This document shows, piece by piece, positions 19,674-27,857 of a DNA stretch of 64,000 nucleotides. The notes below the pieces were generated by a model. That model did no database searches. It was given only the letters and a program-made list of their open reading frames with translations, and was not told where the DNA came from. Source of the stretch: Tetrapisispora phaffii CBS 4417 (Eukaryota; Ascomycota; Saccharomycetes; Saccharomycetales; Saccharomycetaceae); the NCBI RefSeq assembly GCF_000236905.1, contig NC_016525.1, positions 248,001 to 312,000 on the forward strand. Direction: 5' to 3'. A program made the translations under genes and the position numbers. Each line of letters starts with the position of its first letter. Position 1 is the stretch's first letter.

Positions 19674-22061
19674 ATGGAAAACACTACATCTCAAGCACAA
19701 CCAAATGGTGAGGAAATCGATAGAAGTATAAGTTCTAGTAGTATTGATAGTCTAGCATCTAGTACATTAAGTAAAACTAGCAACAATGATGTGTCTCCCA
19801 CTAACAGTACGTCAAATAGTGCACCTAACAGTAAAAAACATGTTAGAATTCTTACCAACAAGGATTCTCTTTTAGATGATAAGGAGCAGGGTTTATACAA
19901 AACTACCAGTTTCTTAAAGAGGCCATTGAGTGATACGCCGGTTGGTAGTGTATGGAACTCTCCAGGAACTTCAAGGGAAGATACGCCCAATGTTTCAAGA
20001 GAAAGCAGTGCGATGAATCTGTTAAAACTAAATAAAATCAATTCAAATACAGAACCATCAATAAAGGCTCTTTTGAAATCTAATCTGATTACTGGTAACT
20101 TACATTTACAACATGGGTCAACTCCGAACAGATCTCCAAATAAAAATAACGAGAATAATATTCCTTCTGGAATGATATCACCATCTAGGTTCACACATCC
20201 AAAGAAAATTCCAACCACTTTAGATGTCCCAGGGTTAACCAAGTCCAAAACTTCACCAGATGGGACTATCTCCACCGAAGATGCGGGTTCTAAACTAATT
20301 ATTATTATGGTTGGTTTACCAGCAACAGGTAAATCGTTTATTACCAACAAATTATCACGTTATTTGAATTATTTATTATACTATTGCAGAGCCTTTAATG
20401 TAGGTAACACAAGAAGACAATTTGCGAAAGAGCATGGTTTACAAGAACAAGATTCGACGTTTTTTGATCCTGATAATCAAAAATCAAAACAATTAAGGGA
20501 AAAATGGGCCATGGATACGTTACAGGAACTGTTGGATTATTTGTTAAATGGAAAGGGTTCCGTTGGTATTTTTGATGCAACTAATACTTCAAGAAAAAGA
20601 AGGAAACACGTCTTAAATACTATCAGAGAAAGATCAAAAGACATTCAAGTTTTATTTTTGGAAACAGTCTGTTCAGACAAATTTGTGGTAGAAAGAAATA
20701 TCCAATTAAAATTATGCGGACCAGATTATAAGGGTAAAGACCCCACAACATCGTTAAGAGATTTTAAGGAAAGGTTGAGCAACTACACCAAGGCCTATGA
20801 GCCGATAGAGGACTCCGAGGATATTCCTTACATTAAAATGATTGATATTAGTAAGAAAGTTATATCTTACAAAATTCAGGGGTTTTTGGCTTCTCAAACA
20901 GTATATTATCTCTTAAACTTCTCTTTGGCATATAGACAGATATGGATATCAAGAAATGGTGAGAGTGAGTATAACGTTTCAGGTAGGATCGGTGGTGATT
21001 CACATTTGACTAAACGAGGAGAAAAATATGCGTTAGCATTAACAAAATTTATCAATGAACGCAGGGAGATATTTCATAATGCGGAAATTGAGAAACAATA
21101 TAAAAATCCAAGGAGAGACGAGGACCATCAAGTTAATGAATTTTTTGTTTGGCACTCGCCACGTCGTAGATGTTGTGAAACTATTAAATACTTTGATGAA
21201 GCTGATTATCCTACCAAAGAAATGAAAATGCTAGAGGAACTGAATGCAGGTAATTGCGAAGGTATGACTTATGCAGAAATAAAAAGGAAATATCCAGAAG
21301 GTTATGCAGAACGTCAAAGAGATAAATTACGTTACAGATACCCAGGTATCGGTGGAGAATCTTATACGGATGTGATTAATCGTGTTAAGTCTGTAATTAC
21401 TGAAATTGAAAGAATTGAAGATAATGTTTTAATAGTGACTCACCGTGTGATCGCTCGTGTCTTATTAGGATATTTCTTAAATCTAGGAACTGATACTATC
21501 GCTAACTTAGACATTCCTTTACACTGCGTGTATTGTTTGGACTTAAAGCCCTACGGAATTTCATGGACTTTATATGAATACAATGAGGAAAAAGATAGTT
21601 TTTACAAAGTCCCTGAATCTGTTCTGAACACCACTAAAGTCAGAGAAATTAGCCTCGTAAATAAAGAAAGAAGATACTCTGTAGTTCCAACCGCCCCAAC
21701 TACAAAAAATAGATCTGTTTCGAACCCTGGTCCGAGAAGTCAGTTAGATGATTACAATAATGGAGTATCAGATGACTATGATGAAGTTTCTACACCTGTT
21801 GGCTCTGAAATCAATAATACAGACAGAGGGGGGAAACCCATTCGATCAAAATCCGTCAGGAAAGATATGAATCCAAGAGCAACATCCAATTCCAATACAG
21901 GTTATGTAAAAGCTGAAGATCGTAAAAAAGAAATTCAATTCGAAATTGCCGAATTAGAAAGAAGATTAAAAAATCTGAAGGAGCCTTCTCGAATTTCTGA
22001 GTATTGTGATGATCAGGCGATTAACCATGATAACGATAATGATAATGAAAACAATAGTTAA
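19674..22061 (+). CDS. PFK26: 6-phosphofructo-2-kinase Pfk26 with inactive phosphatase domain
   Basis: A 795-residue protein (S. cerevisiae Pfk26 has 827); the ATG at 19674 is the first true start. After a Ser-rich regulatory N terminus of ~200 residues comes the kinase with P-loop GLPATGKS (~213-220), which makes fructose 2,6-bisphosphate, the activator of phosphofructokinase. A histidine-phosphatase-type domain follows. Its usual RHGE catalytic signature reads RNGE, with Asn at residue 428, while the second histidine (THR in VLIVTHRVIARVLL) remains. S. cerevisiae Pfk26 also lacks this histidine (Ser). The protein is therefore expected to act only as a kinase. The acidic/Asn C terminus contains a short coiled segment. 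Confidence 0.95.
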   Translation: MENTTSQAQPNGEEIDRSISSSSIDSLASSTLSKTSNNDVSPTNSTSNSAPNSKKHVRILTNKDSLLDDKEQGLYKTTSFLKRPLSDTPVGSVWNSPGTSREDTPNVSRESSAMNLLKLNKINSNTEPSIKALLKSNLITGNLHLQHGSTPNRSPNKNNENNIPSGMISPSRFTHPKKIPTTLDVPGLTKSKTSPDGTISTEDAGSKLIIIMVGLPATGKSFITNKLSRYLNYLLYYCRAFNVGNTRRQFAKEHGLQEQDSTFFDPDNQKSKQLREKWAMDTLQELLDYLLNGKGSVGIFDATNTSRKRRKHVLNTIRERSKDIQVLFLETVCSDKFVVERNIQLKLCGPDYKGKDPTTSLRDFKERLSNYTKAYEPIEDSEDIPYIKMIDISKKVISYKIQGFLASQTVYYLLNFSLAYRQIWISRNGESEYNVSGRIGGDSHLTKRGEKYALALTKFINERREIFHNAEIEKQYKNPRRDEDHQVNEFFVWHSPRRRCCETIKYFDEADYPTKEMKMLEELNAGNCEGMTYAEIKRKYPEGYAERQRDKLRYRYPGIGGESYTDVINRVKSVITEIERIEDNVLIVTHRVIARVLLGYFLNLGTDTIANLDIPLHCVYCLDLKPYGISWTLYEYNEEKDSFYKVPESVLNTTKVREISLVNKERRYSVVPTAPTTKNRSVSNPGPRSQLDDYNNGVSDDYDEVSTPVGSEINNTDRGGKPIRSKSVRKDMNPRATSNSNTGYVKAEDRKKEIQFEIAELERRLKNLKEPSRISEYCDDQAINHDNDNDNENNS

Positions 22062-22258
22062 ATTAATTTTCAAAAATGAAATAATTATTAAATAAAATAT
22101 AAACAGTGTCAATAGTAGAGTAGATCCTGTCATATGAATGTGTAATGAAATATTTTTATTTGAACGTCAATGATTTTTTGTAGCTATATTTCAAATCAAT
22201 CTAAGATACAAAAAGAAAGTTTGATATTTATTAAATTTATTTAAGTCTATATAACAAT

Positions 22259-24235
22259 CTAATTCAATTCACCATAAATGATACCTACACCTTGAACCCA
22301 TTGAGAAATTGTACCTTGCAGACCAAGGATATGGAATCCATCAGGTGGAGACAATAAGCCTAATCCACCACCAGTAGGATTACCTAACATTTCAGATTTA
22401 CGGCCTTTGCTAGTTAAAATTTGAATTGCATCAATCCATTGACCTGATCTTACATTAAAACCTGTAATATGTTCATCCTCTTCTATTTCAAAATCGGTAA
22501 ATTTAGCAGTTTCATTACCGAATGTAGCAACAGCTCCTTTTGAAAAGACTTGTAAACCATCTAAAGCATGTCCATGGAAAACTCTAACACAGTTCACTTT
22601 TCTTGAGTCAAATGCTATTATTCCAGTAGAATCTCCTGCTGTAGTACTACCAAATGTAATTGATTTAATGCCTTTAATTGATTCATCGAATCCATAATCG
22701 CCCATTGATATATACTCAACGTTCAATAAGGAGGCAAAATCTTCAATATATGCTTCCGGAGCGTTAATAGATAATATTTTAACACCAAAAGAATTACCAA
22801 ATTTAGCTAATAAATGGTCAGGAATTTTCTTATGAAAATCTTCTAAAGTCAAAGTAATATTTTTCTGTGGGCCAGTGCCACCCAAAGACTTTGGTAAATA
22901 TTCAAAATATCCATGAGCTAAGTCACCGCAAAATATTTCAATGGAATATACACCGGTATCAGACTTTATTTGACAGGTTTTCTCGCCTAATGGGAAAACA
23001 GATGCTCTTGGAGAAGTAAAAGAACCTATTTTACTAGGTCTGGAGAATGTCTCATCATAATAATCAGAAGGTAGTGTAAACGAAGGATGATATAAAAATC
23101 TTAATAAATCAAGTCTATGCCATCTACATTCGGTATCATCTGCAATAGGGGCAGCAACACCATAACTATTAGTTCTGGTTGAAAAGGCTTCTTTAGTCAA
23201 GAAAGATCTATTAAAGACAGGATAACCTCTTAACATAACACCGTATTCTTGATGTGGACACCCAAGTGAGTGGCCAATTTCATGCAAGAAAGCACCTAAA
23301 GTTACAGTTAAACATTCCCAATGAGAACCACATTCATCATTGTCATTTGCAACCTCTTCCTTAGATACAAGGGTACTGTCAGTGAAATATTCGACAATAT
23401 CCTCCATAGTTGATGGCCACGAATATAAACCGTGGGAACCAAATATGGCTAGTTTGAACATATCATTACCACCACCCAGTGCAGCATGACCTGTGATGAA
23501 TATTTTATCCCAATGAGCATCCATAAACATAACAGCAGCCTGAACTGGTTTTTCACTAGTTACGAATGGGCCACCATATTTAACCATAGCTTCCATTGCG
23601 AACTCATACAGAGCACCGGATCTCTTTGCTGATCTATTTTGTTGAGCAACATCGTGATCACGAATCTCACTTACAGTCCTGTCACTGTGTAAAATATGAA
23701 CTTTGATTGTTGATCTCATTGCTTGCTGAGATTTAAACAAAGTATCCTTTGCAAATTCTTCTACAAATTGAAAGGTTCTGTTACCAAATCCATTACGTAA
23801 CATTTGTTCATTGGTATATGCTTGCATTAATCTGCCACCTAGTTTCATTTTCTTAATGGCGAGCTCCAAACCATGGCCACCTTCTTTCTCTATCTGAGTC
23901 TTTGGAGAGTCATATACATATTCGGAATCTTTAGCAACTAGGAGACATAAATGAATCGGTTGATCGTTTAACATTGGTGTGTAATTAACCTTAATAATGC
24001 TTGTACTATTTCCTGTATCTGTACTTAAAGTGAATTTATTTTCACCTGGAGTTAATATGACAGTAGCTCTGAAGTGGTTTTCATTAATAGGGTACGACAG
24101 AGATGGCAATTGAGGGTGAAACACTTTAATAGATTTGCCATTTTCGTCATTATTTACTTTGCCATGAAGAATCAATGCTGGGGAGACAAGCTCATCTCCA
24201 TCATTCAAATTAAATAGCTCAATGTTACCTGACAT
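22259..24235 (-). CDS. Putative zinc metalloprotease, YIL108W family
   Basis: A 658-residue protein from the ATG at 24233-24235 (MSGNIELF), which has an A at -3; the frame is open a few codons further up but only from TTG. It carries the zincin signature HEIGHSLGCPH (~residue 317), matching HExxHxxGxxH with its third zinc ligand. Flanking N-terminal beta-rich and C-terminal jacalin-like beta domains fit the fungal YIL108W family (S. cerevisiae protein 696 residues). No signal peptide is visible, so it is probably cytosolic. The substrate is unknown. It converges on PFK26 exactly as in S. cerevisiae. Confidence 0.9.
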   Translation of the reverse strand: MSGNIELFNLNDGDELVSPALILHGKVNNDENGKSIKVFHPQLPSLSYPINENHFRATVILTPGENKFTLSTDTGNSTSIIKVNYTPMLNDQPIHLCLLVAKDSEYVYDSPKTQIEKEGGHGLELAIKKMKLGGRLMQAYTNEQMLRNGFGNRTFQFVEEFAKDTLFKSQQAMRSTIKVHILHSDRTVSEIRDHDVAQQNRSAKRSGALYEFAMEAMVKYGGPFVTSEKPVQAAVMFMDAHWDKIFITGHAALGGGNDMFKLAIFGSHGLYSWPSTMEDIVEYFTDSTLVSKEEVANDNDECGSHWECLTVTLGAFLHEIGHSLGCPHQEYGVMLRGYPVFNRSFLTKEAFSTRTNSYGVAAPIADDTECRWHRLDLLRFLYHPSFTLPSDYYDETFSRPSKIGSFTSPRASVFPLGEKTCQIKSDTGVYSIEIFCGDLAHGYFEYLPKSLGGTGPQKNITLTLEDFHKKIPDHLLAKFGNSFGVKILSINAPEAYIEDFASLLNVEYISMGDYGFDESIKGIKSITFGSTTAGDSTGIIAFDSRKVNCVRVFHGHALDGLQVFSKGAVATFGNETAKFTDFEIEEDEHITGFNVRSGQWIDAIQILTSKGRKSEMLGNPTGGGLGLLSPPDGFHILGLQGTISQWVQGVGIIYGELN

Positions 24236-24617
24236 TGTAAATTCTGTTTCAGATATTAGCAACTAGAGTAGTAGTACAATGAAATTTTACTCTAAACAAC
24301 AAAAACTTCTCAACGCTTGACAATAGCCTGATTCTATACCTGTAATTGTTACAATAGAAGTTAATAAACATGGTTGCAACTAATAAACTTTCATTTCTTA
24401 AACCTCATCTCTCACAACAGCGTTTTATGAAACCACGTATTAACTTCTGACGGTAAATTTCCAGTTTTAAGATCTGTATCTCGTGGGCGGACAGAGCGGA
24501 ACAACGTCACAATATATTAAATCTTACACTCTAGCAGCTAATGACATGTACAAATATCGCTCATAAACATTAGCTTATATTCAACTATAAAACATTAAAT
24601 ATATTTTATTTAATTCT
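24236..24617. other. Intergenic region where SEC24 would be expected
   Basis: The 382 bases between the metalloprotease promoter and the HPM1 3' end hold no gene. In S. cerevisiae SEC24 (YIL109C) lies between YIL108W and HPM1. No SEC24 remnant is apparent here. Confidence 0.5.
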
Positions 24618-25736
24618 CTATTCTATATGCATTATAGATCTTTTTAAGCCAGCGTCAATCTTGAATGTTTTATGCACGATATTTAGATTTTGCAACTCGA
24701 TTTGTTTTGTTAAATAGTTTTCAAATTCAACGATACTACCACCAACACCGAAATATATATCCTTTGCAGCCAGTAGACATGTAAGATTAATGGCATTTTG
24801 TTGGTAATACGTTTTTAAGTCTATAATTGTCTCTGCAACAATTGTCAAATTTTCGGGTTGATATATAGTTTCTGAAGTTAACATCATAATGTTTTTAGCA
24901 TTAGGAGATATTACTGATTTAGTCAGCTCGTCGAAACGTCTACTCCATGTACCGGATATGATGTTCACAGTTATATTTCTATTTTTCAAATCAGAAAGGA
25001 ATAGCGTTAATAGTTCTGGGGTTAGCATCAATTCATCATCTCTCACTGGCATATCAGGACTAGATTTAGTTTGCAAGTCATTCCACTGAACAGTATCTAA
25101 GACAGTTTTCGCCCACGTAATTATTAAGTTTGGGACTGTAACTAATCTCAATACAGACTTATTATAATCTGATAAAATTAGATTCAAACCTTTATCTTCA
25201 TTCTCTTGTAAGTGATTTTTAAAAATATATTCAGTAGGCAACGATGTTCCACAACCTAGCTCTAATATTGTATCGTAATTCGATAGAGTGCAATACCTTG
25301 CCTTGAGATCAACCAATGCATCCACCAAATCAATAGAACATTCCCATGATTTCAATCCACCTTCATAAACATTCTTTCTAACATCTTCCGATGTGCCCCC
25401 TATCAGTATTTCTAGTTCCGTCTTGTCTGTAGCAGAATCATTTTCCAAATCTTCGCTCATTAACTGGTGTTTGATATCGAATAACTCTCTTCTGTATAGT
25501 GTTGTATTTGTCAATGGTGTTTGAAATTCTTCAAACGTTAATCTTACACCAGATAGCGATTCCAGAATCAATTGCAGATTTTCCAATGTTGGTTGAAAGG
25601 TTTCATCCGCAAGCAGACGAGGTTCATCTAGCGGATTAACAATTGTTGCATCAGTAACAATGTTGGTGACAGAGTTAGAACCGTCAAGTTCATCGTCTTC
25701 CAGATCATTTCCTGTGAACCCAAATGAGAACGACAT
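24618..25736 (-). CDS. HPM1: Protein-histidine N-methyltransferase Hpm1
   Basis: A 372-residue protein colinear with S. cerevisiae Hpm1 (YIL110W, 377). The N terminus MSFSFGFTGND and the block GGLKSWECSIDLVD are highly conserved. The SAM-binding motif of a class I methyltransferase is ILELGCGTSLP (~160), and a second conserved block AAKDIYFGVGGS occurs at ~325. Hpm1 methylates a histidine of ribosomal protein Rpl3 and affects 60S maturation and translation. Its promoter carries ribosome-biogenesis elements (PAC and RRPE). Confidence 0.96.
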   Translation of the reverse strand: MSFSFGFTGNDLEDDELDGSNSVTNIVTDATIVNPLDEPRLLADETFQPTLENLQLILESLSGVRLTFEEFQTPLTNTTLYRRELFDIKHQLMSEDLENDSATDKTELEILIGGTSEDVRKNVYEGGLKSWECSIDLVDALVDLKARYCTLSNYDTILELGCGTSLPTEYIFKNHLQENEDKGLNLILSDYNKSVLRLVTVPNLIITWAKTVLDTVQWNDLQTKSSPDMPVRDDELMLTPELLTLFLSDLKNRNITVNIISGTWSRRFDELTKSVISPNAKNIMMLTSETIYQPENLTIVAETIIDLKTYYQQNAINLTCLLAAKDIYFGVGGSIVEFENYLTKQIELQNLNIVHKTFKIDAGLKRSIMHIE

Positions 25737-26356
25737 CGGGTATATTTATTTAAGCAGTTGATTTTTAAGGTTTTTTCAACCAACTGCCTCCAATGCTGCA
25801 AATTCAATATGTAGAGGGACCTGATACGTGGTTTATAGCAACTAAACCGAGCATTCAAACCACTTAACTGGTCATTGATTGCGATGAGATGAGATGAGAT
25901 ATGGGCTTATACAGAAATTTTTCAGAAGCTGGGTAACTATACAACTACATAAAATTATAAACCGGGTAATTTGAGTTTTTCTATTAACACTGACAAGACG
26001 AAGCTTAAACTACTTTGATAGCTATGACATGTGGCAACCTCATTGATCATTAATCATTAATCGTTGACAGGTAGTCACCTTCTCACCGATAGATCAGGAT
26101 CAAAAGTAATAATTCTTGTTTATTTTATTTTTATTGATATATGAATATAAAATATTAAATATATAATAAACTGCAGGACACAAGCGTTGCAATGAGACAG
26201 GAACAAAGTTGTCAAGTATCTAATAGTTCCGAGACCTCTCCCTGCAGTTTATATCATTTCTTTTCTGGTGGTCAATGAATGTTAATAGTAAAAAGTTGAT
26301 AATCTAGTTGAAAACAAAAGAACCTCTCCGCTCAAGGAAATTGGACGGAGCAGTGC
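25737..26356. other. Intergenic region HPM1/COX5
   Basis: A 620-base region containing the HPM1 promoter and the COX5 3' end (both minus strand). Apart from the PAC, RRPE and Reb1-type elements listed separately, CTGCAG-containing segments at 26172-26177 and 26242-26247 lie in an inverted arrangement, ataaactgcagg against cctgcagtttat. This could form a hairpin near the COX5 3' end. Confidence 0.45.
25881..25969 (-). promoter_or_regulatory. PAC, RRPE and Reb1 elements upstream of HPM1
   Basis: A PAC element GCGATGAGATGAG (25881-25893), an RRPE-like TGAAAAATTTC on the minus strand (25914-25924) and a Reb1-type CGGGTAA (25963-25969) lie 145-233 bases upstream of the HPM1 ATG. PAC followed by RRPE at this spacing is the hallmark of the yeast ribosome-biogenesis regulon (Tod6/Dot6 and Stb3 targets), fitting Hpm1's modification of Rpl3. 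Confidence 0.65.
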
Positions 26357-26809
26357 TTATTTCGATTGAACTTGATCGTGACCAGTCCAAGGGTTTGCAT
26401 TGACGGATTGTAAGTATTCGTTTGATTTCAATTGCCATTCTTTGGTCATTGTCCTTGGGTCATCTCTTGCAAGTTCTCTTACACCTGCAAATACACCAAA
26501 AGAAATTAATAAACCGATGATAACACCTTTGGTTACGAAAACACCTTCACCCTTTGCTAGGACAGGTCTTCTTGGTCCCCATTCACCATAGGATATATAC
26601 CACGCGGCTTTTTTCTCTTCTTCAGTTAATTGGGTCCAAGGTAATTTTTGTCTTGCAGCCAATTTTGAGACGATTGAATTTTGTTCTGAAGGGGGCATAG
26701 ATTCCCATCTATTCTGTAGTTCAGCGATGGAAGCCTTCGAAAGTGCGTGAGACTGGATAAGTCTTCTTTGAGCGATGTGGGTGATGCTAGAGAAGGAAGA
26801 GCGTAACAT
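26357..26809 (-). CDS. COX5A: Cytochrome c oxidase subunit 5 (Cox5a/Cox5b)
   Basis: A 150-residue protein matching S. cerevisiae Cox5a and Cox5b (153 and 151). It has a mitochondrial presequence (~1-20), the conserved block WYISYGEWGPRRPV, one inner-membrane span (~95-115) and the C-terminal motif KEWQLKSNEYL. It is the nuclear-encoded subunit of complex IV that binds Cox1. S. cerevisiae keeps aerobic (COX5A) and hypoxic (COX5B) versions after genome duplication; I cannot assign this copy to either with certainty. Neighbours HPM1 and HOS4 match COX5B, while VAC7 nearby matches COX5A. Unlike S. cerevisiae COX5B, the start codon is not split by an intron. Confidence 0.95.
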   Translation of the reverse strand: MLRSSFSSITHIAQRRLIQSHALSKASIAELQNRWESMPPSEQNSIVSKLAARQKLPWTQLTEEEKKAAWYISYGEWGPRRPVLAKGEGVFVTKGVIIGLLISFGVFAGVRELARDDPRTMTKEWQLKSNEYLQSVNANPWTGHDQVQSK

Positions 26810-27857
26810 AGTTCTCTGTTAACGAAATTTGAAAGATAGCAGCTGATTAGTTTTTTTGTTTATTGCAAGTAAAAAAAATTACCTGAAAGTCATATAATAA
26901 CAGAGAAGTAAATAAATATCTATATATATGTAAATAACAAGGTCAAAGAAAACAGATGAATGCTAAGAACAGAACAATCGATAACAATGATTAAAATGTA
27001 AAAGTGTTCTATGGAGAAGTTGGTTATATACGTTTGGTTGATAATTATTTTTCATTTGAATCATATATTTATATAAATATATTATGCTGTCAGTTTGGAA
27101 ATTGCGAAGTTTGCGAGGTTTGCGAGGTTGGCCGCTGCGGAGATCTGTTGCTGGATAACTGTCTCGAGAGAGATTGGCGCAGCCAGGGAGACAGCAGTTG
27201 CGGGAAGGAAACAGGGAACAAACCCGCGTGAGACAGAGACAACGCAGCACAGGCCACTTGGTCAACAGTGTGTGCGTCGCCGTCTGGCCAAGTTGTTCGT
27301 TTTGTACAGATGATGCAGTGCAAGTGGCCAAAACCAGACATGTCTACGATATGTTTCGTGGAAATGCAGAGCAACCTGCGCACCATACACATACACTCAA
27401 ACAGCGGTTGTCGCGCTGCGTTGTTCTCTGGCCACCCGCACCGCTTCTGTGCCATTCACGTCGCGCAGATACAATGCAGCAGCAACTGTCGCTGCTGCCT
27501 CCTGCCAGAACAGACCGCAGAAACCCTACAGACAACAACAAAAAAGCAGCAGAGGAACAACGCGGAAGCAGCACCGAAAAAGCGCAACAGCGCAGAAGCG
27601 CAGAAGCACAGCGCGCGGTCCAATCGGATATTACTTTCGACCAATCAGATCCCGTTGCTTGGGCCAGCGTGGTCCCCTCGTTACGGCGCGGAGAACGGAC
27701 GCAGCAACAACCATCGCCGCCTTTAAAGCGTCTGGCTTCCGGGTGGTTGCTTGGTTACTTGGTGGCCAGTCTATCATGCTGTACGAGCAGTCATTAAAGT
27801 CACTAACGTCACAATGTTGCAATGTCGCAATGTCCGTGAGCTTGCTATGACAGGTGC
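26810..27857 (-). promoter_or_regulatory. COX5 upstream region with Rox1-like and CCAAT sites
   Basis: This 1,048-base gap holds two HMG-type sites on the minus strand, ATTGTTCT (26971-26978) and ATTGTT (26983-26988), close to the Rox1 hypoxic repressor consensus. Minus-strand CCAAT is at 27173-27177; plus-strand CCAAT is at 27620-27624 and 27641-27645 (Hap2/3/4/5 type). From about 27090 the region is G+C-rich with many GCAGCA/GCGCAG words, and its open frames lack ATG starts and family resemblance. There is no gene in it. Confidence 0.45.

Noticed and set aside
26810..26900. Possible 5' UTR intron upstream of COX5 (acceptor-like TTAACAG before the ATG)
   Set aside because: There is no TACTAAC branch point and only a weak GTAATT donor, so splicing is not supported.
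27174..27797. 207-codon open frame in the COX5 upstream region
   Set aside because: No ATG start, low-complexity Gln/Arg-rich translation and three competing frames; a composition artefact.
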